64,000 nt of DNA from Siniperca chuatsi (lineage: Eukaryota > Chordata > Actinopteri > Centrarchiformes > Sinipercidae): positions 27,656,206 to 27,720,205 of the forward strand of contig NC_058044.1 of the NCBI RefSeq assembly GCF_020085105.1, given 5' to 3'. Every line of letters begins with the position of its first letter. Position 1 is the first letter of the stretch. Shown here piece after piece: positions 22,651 to 34,367 of the stretch. The notes beneath the pieces were generated by a model that did not search any database, was not told the origin of the DNA, and saw nothing but the letters and a program-made list of their open reading frames with translations. The translations under genes were made by a program, and so were the position numbers.

Positions 22651-22775
22651 CACGTTTCTCGCTCGGGGCTCCGCGCGGGCACCAGACTGAAAAATGTGTC
22701 CACCTGAGAGACAGAAAGAGACACAGGCCACCTCTGTCCACTTGTAATGTCGGCTATCTGCAGCTTTTACTTCCC
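22651..22775 (-). other. unc93b1: Probable 5' noncoding exon of unc93b1
   Basis: On the minus strand a GC-rich stretch ends AAACGTG then GTAAGTGACA, a strong donor at 22650-22649. The unc93b1 start codon at 21590 is immediately preceded by an acceptor (TCACTAG then ATG). A TATA-like TATTTATA (minus) at 22799-22806 would place the start near 22775. The 5' edge is inferred. Confidence 0.55.
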
Positions 22776-22798
22776 CTTTCCGACGTACAAGTTGCAGG

Positions 22799-22806
22799 TA
22801 TAAATA
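22799..22806 (-). promoter_or_regulatory. TATA-like element upstream of unc93b1
   Basis: TATTTATA on the minus strand lies about 150 bp upstream of the candidate noncoding-exon donor. The position suits a core promoter, but no experimental support is visible. Confidence 0.4.
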
Positions 22807-22999
22807 AAAGTTTCGCGGAGGAAACGAGAGTCAGTTGTGTTCACTTCCTCAAACCAACCCGCCTCACTGTTTGTCTTAAAAAGGTACAGACATATTTAGG
22901 AAACCCCGCCTCCGCTCTGCTAGCAGTGCGACATTAAAACAAACGTGTGTGGGACAGAGGAGAAGACTTTAATATCCTTTTGGCAACACTGGTGACATT

Positions 23000-24107
23000 A
23001 AGATGAAGGATGACATTGTTTTATTAGATTCATTTATAACAACAAAACACTGTGCAGCTTCTCCAATATGCAGATACGAAGCTGAGACACTGACACAGTG
23101 GTTAGCACGGGCGGGAAAAAAAATAAAATAAAAATGTTTCACAGTCAAAAACATGGTCCACTGACACACAGCACAACACAGTCTACACAAGCATGACAAA
23201 TGAGCAAAGTTCAGTCCATCTTCAACACACGTCCATGCAGCCAGAACGGCCTGGCTGGCCGTCTGATTCCGAGCCAACACAGCACCCACAGAGAGGAAAC
23301 TATGCATAGTGTCTGTATAATCCAGAATTAATTCAGTGCACGCCCTGATCCATGTATTTGATTCACTGTATTTCAAGGTTTCCTACAGAACTGACACTAC
23401 TTTGTCTGCATAACAGACAACTTGTAACTGAACAATGTATTTCTACCTGAATATCATGTTAAGATATCACCTTAAGAGGGCCCGTGGTTACTTTCACCCC
23501 CTTTTTAAAAAAGGAAAACAAATCACCTGTGTGAAGGGTGATTTGGGAACAAAGACTAAATGCAAATCATTCTTAGTGTTTGTTTTGACCTGCCCCAAAC
23601 ACCAGCTGCTACCACAAAGCTTTAAACAAAGTATTTGAGTTTCTGCAGTAGAAGCAGCACCTTTCTTGCACTCCAAGCAGCTAAAACAATCACAAAGTAT
23701 GACTTAGAAATAATATTACATGTCCCCGGCCTTTCTCCTTTCCAGTCAATTTTCAAGTGACTTCTTGAGGAGCGGGCCAAGATGAATGGAAAACTAATCC
23801 GACACGTCCAGAAAGGCGGGTGGACCGCTGTGAGCGGCCTCGAGACGTCCTCGTGCTGTCGTTCCACCAAGTCCTCCGGTGATTCCTCCGGCCCTGTCCC
23901 ATGTCTCGTCCTCTGCTGCAGTAGAGGTCGTAGTCTCAGTGGGCCCTCAACAGCAATCATTTTACATTTTTTTTCATTTCCCCAACAAAACCCACCCACT
24001 CATTAAAAACACAAGTTTCTCATCTTAGAGAAACCAGATATGCCAACCCCACCCCATAACCTTGCAATCCCCCACAATGCTCCACTTTGTTCCCTTCATC
24101 AGCGTCT
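23000..24107 (-). other. timm10: 3' untranslated region of timm10
   Basis: After the timm10 stop no coding frame is convincing until the unc93b1 promoter area. A minus-strand AATAAA at 23020-23025 would end the transcript near 23000, leaving only about 200 bp before the unc93b1 TATA-like element. The length is inferred from that signal. Confidence 0.5.
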
Positions 24108-26995
24108 CTATCCGCTGCCCACAGCCGCCTTCCTCATCACTTCCTCGTCCTGGACCGAGAGCTCTGTCAGCTTGCGTCCCAGCCTCTCGTGAAGGTCCAT
24201 GTACTTGGCCACGCAGCGGTCCAGGCACACCGACTCGCCCTTCGTCAGCTCTGCCTCCTTGTAATGCGGCGGTACACACTTCCTGTGGCAGGCGTTGGTC
24301 ATTCTGGGAGGAAAGGAAGCCAGGTAACAGTCAGACATTACGTGTAAAGATCAATGTTATTCCATGTGTTAACACTTTTACTGGACTATTTCATTATGCC
24401 TGAGCGCCTTAAAAGGTGCGGTATGCGATTCTGGAGAAACCAAAACACAGCAAGTAATGTAACTAATGTTAGCTAGGTTGTGCGTTAGCAAACTGTCGCT
24501 ACAGTTGCTGCTGCGAAGCACAGCAGCTCCAGACAGCGATACTCACAACTCTCCTGCTACTATAGCTAACATCACAACAGCAGCATATCTTGTTAAATGA
24601 CTTGCCCACGGACATTCAGCTTACTTTCTAGTTTGCCGTTACCTGACACACAAATCGTGGCTGGAATGTTGTTTGTTTCCCATTCACAGAGCCAGGGCTG
24701 TGTACAAACACCAGAGTTTTATTTAAGCGCACGCACTGAACGGACAGCTAGCGGACCGTGAGGAGATATTCGCTGAATTTGATAAAAAGACGTATTGGAT
24801 TAGAATCGCATACTCCATCTTTAATATGTCGTCCCACCAATACTCACATATAGTCATTGTCACTTGGAAAAAAACTGTACAGCTCCTTCTGCTGGACCCA
24901 CTCAACTTTTAAGGGTTGAGGGCAACCATGCTTGACCAACTAAATAGTTTTGACTGTTAAAGCCCGTACGTGTAGAGTTTCTATGTGATTAGAACATCTT
25001 CAAAATTATTCTGATGACATTAGAAGGGCAACAATTATTTTCATTATCAACTGATCTGACAATTATTTTATGTGTTTAACGATTAATCGTTAGGTCAAAA
25101 GAAACAAAAAAATAGGAAAACCAGTAAAAATTGGTTTATGTGTTGAACCCAGTCTCTCAGTGTCCCCGCCTGAGATTCAAGTCACATGATGGGGCTTTAA
25201 GTTTGATTGACATTCATTTACTTTATTCATTTATTTGACAGGGACAATACTCATTGAGATAAGCAGAAATGAAGAATGAATTATCAAATATATGCCTGAA
25301 ATTAACAATGAATGCTTATAAACTGCCTGAGACCGTATCATAAATATAGTTTAGAAGCACCAGTAATATTGTCACATTATTGGTAGAGCTACTGAGTCAA
25401 AGACAATGTGCCATTTGACTTTGTCAATAGACCTTTTTCAAAGTAGACATTTTGACATGTCATGGCAGGAGAAACCCAGGTGTTACTAAGACAATTAATC
25501 TATATCAGCCAGTTCCAGGGCTCTGGTGTTGTGCATGCTAGCTCACTGACAGAAATTGAACACAGCCATCATTAACGTTATTAATACCTGTGCTCATCTT
25601 ATTACAAGTCAAAATGTGACTCGATAAAAGCCAATAGACATGACCTCAACACAAGTTGCTCTGTGGCTGTTGTGCAGTCCCTCTTTCACATCCACGATTG
25701 TCCACATTCTTCACTGGAGTTCCCCTGAACTCACTTCTCAATCCTGTCATCTAATCTTCGTCTCCAGCTCATCCTGAATGCTGTAGCCACCTCAACTTGA
25801 AACTCGCCAAGTTCTACCACGTCAGCCCTTCACCTGTACTCTCTCCACTCAGTACGAACCTTAAAACTTTCTCTTAAGCTGTTACTTCGACATGATTGTT
25901 CCGTTATCGCAGCAGTGTTGTCACTCCAGTTACAGGAGGTCTCCAAGTTACAGCAACTTACATTTAAGGCATTTAAAAAAGGTCTTTTTAAATGTAATTA
26001 GGGTCAGTATCAAAGTTATACCCAATGTATTCATAATATTTGATAATGTGGATCATTGAATTGTTAGATACAAGTGCATACAGTACGTGATCATTTTTAT
26101 TTACTGCAGCCATAAGAAGCTGTTATTAGTAGCTAATTTTGAACAGATTCAATTAATATCTAATTTTCTGCGTGGTAAAGTCGGTAGAGTAATGGAAGAA
26201 CAAAGATGTGTTCAAGTGTTAGCACAAATATATATTTTTATATTCTCCCAATTCTTCTTTGGAAAATTGGTTAAAAAAAACAATATTGTGCATCCCTAAT
26301 ATCATTAGAAATCAAAATCATTTCAAGATTTCACTTTGGACTTAGCTCGTTTGGTTATGATCAGTCTGTTTTTGATTATTTTAAATAATCATCTATTAAA
26401 TGTCACAAATGTGATGATTGCCTATCCCTATCTAAATGTACCTGATAATTGAAGCCCTTAAGACAATTTGCACTGTGCTTTCGTACTGAAACGCCTAAAT
26501 TAGAAGATGTCAATGCTACATTTAGCTGTAGTTAACTAAGCCAAATCTATTTAAGTGTTACTGTAATTTTATATATTCTGACTTTTTTAGCACCCACAAA
26601 CACATTTAACATGACTAGCTAACTCTACGCTGTTTGTTACTGGTGGCTTGTACAGTCCTGTAGCTTTATGTACAGTCGCAGTATGTGTCGGCCCGACTGA
26701 GCATCCATGAAATACTGTCACATGAAGCTACAGTACTTTTAGTAACCAGCTGTAGCTAGCATAAAGGAGGGACACTATAGCTACGTCTTCACTAAGCGTA
26801 GCTAACCTTTAGATTACCCTTTGTCCCCGCATAATGAGAATGAAGGTTATGAGACAGTTCACTGACAGAGATGCAGCATAAATTAGAGATAGCTAGCTTA
26901 ATGGCTAGCTTGTTTTGGCTTTACCGGTTGTACATGTCAGCCATCATTTCCACCTCCAGCTCCGCTGCAAGCTGCTGTGCCTTCATGGGATCCAT
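24108..26995 (-). CDS. timm10: TIM10, small Tim chaperone of the mitochondrial intermembrane space
   Basis: With TIM9 it forms the hexameric chaperone that carries hydrophobic precursors to the TIM22 inner-membrane translocase. Two coding exons, 26995-26925 and 24303-24108, join across a GT-AG intron with codon CG/A (Arg24) to give 88 aa (human 90). The twin CX3C motif is intact: C29-HRK-C33 and C50-LDR-C54, separated by 16 residues. The start [19 protein letters not shown] matches vertebrate TIMM10 closely and no targeting presequence is present, as expected for the MIA40 import route. The 2.6-kb intron holds a MITE at 24409-24824. The gene sits between btbd18 and unc93b1 on the same strand. 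The short first exon makes this gene easy to miss in ORF scans. Confidence 0.96.
24409..24824. mobile_element. MITE in the timm10 intron
   Basis: The left end reads TTAAAAGGTGCGGTATGCG then ATTCT. The right end reads AGAATCGCATAC then TCCATCTTTAA, whose reverse complement matches the left end apart from a few bases. The element is about 416 bp and has no coding capacity. No target duplication beyond TA/TTAA is visible. Confidence 0.65.
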
Positions 26996-27386
26996 GTCTG
27001 CGTTTCACTGCTGCTCACACCTGGCTTTAACCACAAACACGCCGTCCTGGTGACTCTCTCCAGCGGATAGCCAACAAGAAACCCACCCGCTGCTGCTGCT
27101 TCTTCTTCTTCTTTAACCTTCAAATCCTCAAGACAACACGTGTGTACCGGCTCCGCTCACACTTCCGCTGTCAATAAAGTTGGCTTCAAACGGAAGGCAG
27201 AGACAGTGCGCCCTCTCCTGGCCTTTCTGTGTATTTCCACAGATGAATTCAAATTTAGTGCCGTGTTGTCAGGGGGGGAAAAAAAACACCTGTGACATGC
27301 ACGAAAAAAAATGTTTTTTTAATAAACCACAATTATGTAATTTACATAAAATACAATGCGCTTTACAAATACAGGCTCAAAATAAA

Positions 27387-27392
27387 TTTATT
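27387..27392 (-). promoter_or_regulatory. Candidate poly(A) signal of btbd18
   Basis: AATAAA on the minus strand lies about 400 bp past the btbd18 stop at 27791. This would end btbd18 only about 370 bp upstream of the timm10 start codon. Confidence 0.5.
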
Positions 27393-27790
27393 TTCTACAA
27401 TGGTTACTTAAGAGAGACAAAACACCACTTAAGTGCTGTTACCATAATCAGTCTGACAACTCAAATTTTACTGAAAATGAAAAATTAATAAAATTACTGA
27501 CAAATATAAATGGTAAATGTGAACAACAGTAAGAACTTTTCCCCTATTTGTACCAATGCGTTAGCATATTATTAATGGAAATTAAACATCCATTTGAACC
27601 GTGTAAATGGAATGAAAACAGAAAAGGAAGGACATAAAAATCTATTATACATAGCTTCACAGCAAAATGGACTTCATCTGGCATCTCTGTGAACATACAT
27701 AAAACCAGAACAGAGAGAACATTAGGCTTGGCACACCAAAGTGCTGACGCAGTCACGCAGCATAGTAAAAACTATGCACACGTACAAAGG

Positions 27791-30700
27791 TTACTCTGCC
27801 TCATCTCCAGTCACATCAATCTCGTTCACATCTTCCTCCTCTTCTTCCTCTGGATTTATGTCCATGTCAAGTCCATTCTCACATTCGCTGATCTGAGGCA
27901 CTTTGTCTGGGGAGTAAAGCAGAACGTCCACTTCCACTTCCTCCTCTCCTCCTTCTTGATCACAACCTGAGCTTGTGCTGAACCCAACAGTGTCCGACAG
28001 AGGGGGACCAGTTCCCTCAGGGGTCTGGGGGTTCAAGTTGTGGTCCAAAGGCATTTTGTCGTTTTGAGGGAGGTGGGTGTCACAACACAGCCGACTGCTA
28101 TGAACCACGTACCCCCCAGTATTTGACACTCCTGCATCACAGGCTTTTCGTGCTAAAAAATAAATAAATAAGGAAGTAAAAAGGATTATCCAGAATAATT
28201 GGGGCATTGTTTTTGGAAATGTACATTGCTTTTGAGTTTTCAAAAGGCCATTTTAAAAACATTTTTCAATTGTATTGAAGTGGCAGATATATGAAAGCCT
28301 CAGCAAATAAAACAAAATATGTCTGCAAGGCAATGGTGGAAAGAAACATTACATTTACTGAAGTACTGCACTTGCTGTACAGTTTTGAGATACTTGTACT
28401 TTACTTGGAATTCCTATTTTATGCTAGTTTATACTTCTACTCCACTAAAATTCAGAGGAAAATATAGTGCCACTACATTTATTTAACAACTGGAGTTACA
28501 AGTTACTTTTCAGATTAAGAAAAAAAAAAAACATGTGGTAAGGTTTTAAAATAGGATGCATTCATTAAACCAGTGATTTTCAACCTTTTTGGCTCATCAA
28601 CCCCTCCGAAGAGCGGTGTGTGGTTGGGGCTCCTTGTCATGTTTCAGATGTCTGAGTTGTTAGCAGTTCCACCAAAGGGACATTTCCTCCTAATGTCATA
28701 AAACTGTTTATCAGTCACATTTTACTGCACAAACACTAATTTACTGCTGATACTTTAAAAGGGACAGTTCCCCCCCAAAATCAAAGATACATATTTTTCC
28801 TCTTGCCTGTAGTGCTGTTTATCCATCTAGATTGTTTTGGTGCGAGTTGCCGAGTTTTGGAGATATCGGCTGCAGAGATGTCTGCAGTTTTTGACTAGCT
28901 TGTGGTGCTCAAAGCGGCAAAAAAATACATTTGAAAAACTCAATAGCAATGTATGCAGAAATCATGATGCGGTTACCCAAGATAATCCACAGATTTGTTG
29001 TGAGCAGTTTCATGTAGGTTCTACCGATAGTTCCTACATGAAACTGCTCAAAACAAGAACAATATTTTTGGCGCTTTGAGCACCACAAGCCGAGTGGCAT
29101 ATAGTTCCATTATATTCAAAAAAGGCAGACATCTCTGCAGCCGATATCTCCAAAACTCGGCAACTCACACCAAAACAATCTAGATGGATAAACAGCACTA
29201 CAGGCAAGAGGAAAAATATGTATCTTTGATTTTGGGGGGGAACTGTCCCTTTTAAAGTATCAGCAGTAAATTAGTGTTTGTGCAGTAAAATGTGACTGAT
29301 AAATAGTTTTATGTACATTTTGCTGATAATACTTTTGTACTTACACACTGTGGGTATGTCTGATCTTGTTGTGGGTGCTTCAGGAATGCAGTATTTGGAA
29401 TGGAGTATTTTTACATCGTTGTATTGATACTTATGTAAATAAAGGATCTGAGCACTCCTTCCACCACCGCCGCAAGGCTTGATACCACTAAGGGTAATTC
29501 AGAAAAACAAATTGGGTCTAATCAAGTCTGTAAATGGGGTCTCTTTATCTTAAGATCTATCTTAAAACTAGCCCAACATTATTCAAATAACAATTCAAGC
29601 ATCTTGTAGTTATTGCTGTCTGTCAGTCATTCTCGATACTACCACCAGATGGCGCCAAAGTACACATTTCTATATTTTACACATACTGTAGTGGTTTTAA
29701 GAAAATAGGTGATTTTTCAGCCTAACCAATAAGTCAAATGAAAAAACTTCAATGGTTCAATAGCTGGAGTTTAGCTTTTCCAATATTTCTGATATCTAAT
29801 TTTTACTCACTGTACACTATGGGAACAAACATTTTACCTTCATCAGGATTCTTCAATGGCTGCTCCCTCTCAGCTGCTAACTTGGCCACCTCTTCTCCCA
29901 AGACGTCAAAGGAAAACAGCGGATGGTCCTCGTCACCAAACAAACTGGTCTCCTTACTAGTAGAGCTGTTTGAGTCATCTAGCTGTGATTTGTTGAAAAT
30001 TTCATTGTGATTTTTATCAACCGTGACATTGAAGATGACGTGAGACTCTTCAATCCCGTCCCTGTTCTGAGACTGAGTAACGTCTATGTCCATTTCTGTC
30101 TCCTTAGTTAATTCTTCTTCGACATCTCTTGCAGTTTCATTTTTTTCCTTGTCCTGGCTTTCTTTTGACTTCCTTGTTCTTGAGTGTTGGTGTTTGATAA
30201 GCTTTTGAAACTCCTTTAGGATGACCACCCGTGGCCGTTTGGGTGTCCCAAGTTTCCTCCCTGCTGGGATTGTCTCATTGTTATTGTCTGGCTCGGCCTC
30301 GCCCGTGCTCTCAGCACTTGTGGTCTTCTTTGGTGGAATTACTTCCACTTCACTTCTATTCCTCCTCTGTTTTTTACACCGTCTCTTTGATTTTTCACAC
30401 TCCTCCTTTGGCAAATTGTTGTCAATTTGGTGCTCACTTTCCACATTGTGGCTCTTCTTTTCCGTGATGGCAGGAGAGCTCTCTGGAGGATTATTTTCAA
30501 GCTTTACTTTCGGTGGCCTTCCACGTTTCCGCCTGGGGAGTGAGACCTCTTGTTTATACACAATCTTAGCTGTACGGGCCACGGGTTTTAAAACTGAAGA
30601 ATTTTCTAGGCTTGTGTCACTTGGTGTCTCTCGCGTTTTTTTCAAAAAGCCCCTGGTCCTGATCCGAGTCTGGTCAGAACTGAGATCCCCAGGCCCTCTG

Positions 30701-31948
30701 GTCTTCTCTCTCAGACTTTCTGTGATGGCTGACGATTCACTTGGTTTCCTTACAAATTTGTACGGCATGGTTAAAGAACTGGTGGCCATTTCTCTTTCCT
30801 TCGCCAGCACATTGTTGCTTGACAAACTGACTGAGCAAACGCTCAGGTTGATTTGACCATCACTGACTTTCACATCTTTCCATGCGAAAAGAGAACCGGC
30901 AGCATCTTGTGGATGACTTGTGCGCTTTATCTTCCTCCTTTTAGGCGCTGCAGCATCACCTTGTTTACAGTTTGAACTTTCCTTCACCTTCATGGGGTGA
31001 GAGTTCAGTTCTGCCGCATTTTGATGACCAGCGGATATCGTTCCTCTCTCTTCCACAGTACAAGATTCTACCCAGCTTGCCCCATTTTGTGGATTGAGCT
31101 CCAGATGTTTCTGCCGTTGCCTCGACCAACAGCTGCAGTTTGCATCCTGTGGTAAAGATGCACGTTTATTTTCTCTGTGCGTGATGGCACTGAGAGGAAA
31201 TTGTAGTGACGCGGGGACTTCTGTGAGCCAGGGCCGCCCATGTAGAGATGGCAGAATTTTATCGCTATGGTTCGCTGAGTTGCTGAGGATAGGCTGATGT
31301 TTTGCTGCTGAGGTAGATGGCTCTAATGGAGAGAGTAATCGAGGCAGCCGCAAATCATCCATGCAGGGTAAAGAGAAAGAAAGCGAGGCCTGTGCCTCAT
31401 TTCCATTCGTCAGGGGTAAAAACTCTAGGATGCTCTGATCGTCTTGTGAGGACGTTTCCTGGCACGCTGGGTAATGTAGTTTCTGCCCACTAGAGTAGCA
31501 AGCTGTAGGTATGTCTGATCTTGCTGTGGGTGCTTCAGGATATGGACAATTTTGACTTTTGGACAGCGGCATGCCCTGGTGGCTCGTTCCATCTGTTTGC
31601 CCCACGGATGTGACAGCTGAGTGACACTGAGGAGAGCACTGCCGCTGGCTTAGCACAGCATCCGGCTGTACAGATGAAAGGCTTGAGCAGCTGGGCTGGT
31701 TCGGAGCTGTAAAACAACAATGGATACCTGTAGAACAGGTGGGAAGACTGCCATCAATCCATCTTGACTTAACAAAGCTGAGGTGGTTGGTGTTAGGGTG
31801 GGGGTTTTAGATAGTGGAGGACTGACAAGAGGAGAGGCAGCAGTGTGGGAATTTAGGGAAAGGTCTGTGTTCTTTGTTTGCTTTAGCACACTGGACAATA
31901 CAAGATTCAGATTTATTTTAAACAGCACTGCTCTCTCTCTCTCTCATG

Positions 31949-32014
<66 letters not shown>

Positions 32015-34324
32015 TATACACACACACACAAATGATGAAATTTGAGTTGAGACAGTTAATTGAATTATCAATTTTTAAAGCTAAAATACCAAACATTTCC
32101 TTGTTCCAGCTTCTCAATTGTGAGGATTGTCTGCCTCGCTCTATTGATGTGACAGTAAATATTCGGGTTTTGGACTGTTCAGACAAAATAAGCAATTTGA
32201 TGATATCGGCTTGGACCCATTATGGGCATTTTTCAAAACGCTGTAAAGTGCTGGAATATAAACAAGAGGACGGCCGATTTTGTATAGTCCCATTATAATA
32301 TTTTATAGGTGTACTGGTGTAACCAAATTCTAAATAAGACACAGACAAAGGACAATACAGATAAAGGATAAAGCTGTAGAGAACCTGAGATCCACTTCCA
32401 TGATTCGACACCCACCACATGTACAAAGTTATATTAGCCGGTAAACATAAAATGAGAAAACATGCGATTGCTCCCTCTTTGGATTAAAAATGGCTAAAAA
32501 AATAAATAAAAAAAATCATAAGAAAACAAATGCATCTAGATACCTGTATCTGTTGATGAGTGACCAATTTGTGTCCCAAAATCCTGGTAATACGCACACT
32601 CTGCTGCACTTACTGCAGCATGCATCTGATTCTGCGGCCCGTCTTTCTCTGTAACCAGGACCTGGCAAGTAGCTGGGGCTCCGTCATGGCTCGGTTGAAG
32701 GTGATGAGACTTCTTGCAGTCCCTCTCCAAGTTTGGCAGGATGTTCAGGCCCATCATGATGTCCTCCAACAGCTTCTCTATCTGCTCATCAGACTCCTCT
32801 ACAGGGCCTGGGGGCTGGGGGAGTGGGACTGACTCGAGGCCATCGTTTTGGTTTGGGGTGAAGCAGTCACTAGAGAGAAGCTGGGAGTCAGAGGTGGTGA
32901 TGGGGTGAGGTGCTGGTTCAGGGGAGTTGGTGGTAGCAGGCTGAAGAATCGGCTCATGAATTGGGCCTGGCTGGACAGAAGAGGGAGGAGGCTCACCATT
33001 TGTAAGGTCGACCTGTGGCCTTTTGTGGTTGGAGACATCCTTGAGAAAGACGAATAAGAGGTCACATATCAAAGTAAACTTGATAAAAGATAAAATTCAA
33101 CTCATATCAGACCCATTAAATACACGCTGACTCATTTTTTTTAATAACCCTCTATTTCTGTTGTCATTTTATTTATTAAGTAATGGCATACTTTTAACAA
33201 TTATCAGCATGGCTGTGGTGCTGCAGCTCTCAGGTGGAGTCTGGGAGCAGGGGCATTTCGTTCTGACCTTGCTCAAATTGAAAGGGGTGAGGTCAGAAAG
33301 TGACTTATTTCTGCATAACTTGTGATTCCGCCAGATGCGCCACAGCGCGTTTCAGAAGCGGCTCTCCGCTCTGCTCCGCGCCTAGTCTTTTCAAGCTGCA
33401 CAGAGCATATCGAGCTGGACAGGAAGTCAGACACAGGAACGGCATAGAGCATCCAGTCAATTTTCAAGATAAAACACCCCGTGCAGACTCCTGATCGTAT
33501 ATCACATCTCAACATTACGTTATAACCGGTGGCACCAGGCCAGAAGTCCTATGGTAGAAGCACAAAAATCAAGGAAAAATGACCAAATCAACAAAATCTG
33601 AGCAAGTCAACAAAATCGGGCAGGCAAAACACTCCGCTGCTGAAACGCTCCCGGTGGGGTATGAAGCCGTGCGGAAGACGGAACAAAAGCGTGTCGCAGA
33701 GGAGACTCCATAGAGCCGCTCCCGGTGGAATCAAGCCATCAAAATAACATCCAGTGGTTCTGCATCACCGTGTGTGTTTCACAATAAATTTGACTATGGC
33801 ATTATTCTTTCTCTTAACACTTCCCTTCTGCAATCGCTTTCCTTTCCCATGCAAAAAGACAGTTACATGTAAAGACATTTCTTATATTTCCTAGTATTTG
33901 TTTGTATTGCAAATGATATGCTTTTAGACTTACCAGCAAAGTTTATTATTAAAAAGCAGTGGCTTCTATTAAAGTACATTTGTTTAAACACACTTGTTAT
34001 CTTGTTTAGTGTGCATTTCATAAATAAAGAGAGGCCCGGCAGTCAGAGACAACTAACAGAGGTCCAAAGAGACCACATTAATTGTACCCAAACTGCAGGT
34101 GCATCGGTCCCTGCCAAAATTATTAAGGCAGACAAATACAGTACTGCTAATTGGCTCAGCTTTGTAGCTGTGTTTGCAAAGGTAATTTAGTTACATAGTG
34201 TCATGAAAGAAAAAGTTCTTTATCTACCCCTTATATACACACACAATGCATGTATAAGAGCTACTGTCCCTTTAAATAATAAGTGATGTCTTGCTGGTGT
34301 ATCATTTCTAAGTAAATACTGTGA

Positions 34325-34367
<43 letters not shown>

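Larger units (their letters stand above)
28331..29469. mobile_element. hAT-type element with 8-bp target duplication, nested palindrome
   Basis: The ends CAATGGTGGAAAG and CTTCCACCACCG are inverted, and direct repeats CTGCAAGG (28323-28330) and CCGCAAGG (29470-29477) flank them, 7 of 8 bases alike. The interior has the AGTAC/ACTT words of the family seen at 4980. It is enlarged by a palindromic insert (28697-29313) and by a 38-bp btbd18-exon-like segment (29348-29385). It lies in the last intron of btbd18 and has no transposase. Confidence 0.8.

Noticed and set aside
22464-22937. 157-codon plus-strand frame
   Set aside because: It overlaps the promoter and first noncoding exon of unc93b1 in antisense and shows no domain or splice structure.
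30221-30856. 211-codon plus-strand frame
   Set aside because: It is antisense to the large btbd18 exon 5, whose minus-strand frame has an AT-hook and joins in phase with its neighbours.
29803-31656. 617-codon frame as a stand-alone gene
   Set aside because: It starts with GTG inside an exon. The acceptor at 31708-31707 and donor at 29837-29836 make it an internal exon of btbd18.
31783-32298. 171-codon plus-strand frame
   Set aside because: It runs through the TA/CA compound microsatellite and a dispersed repeat, antisense in a btbd18 intron; no protein-like composition.
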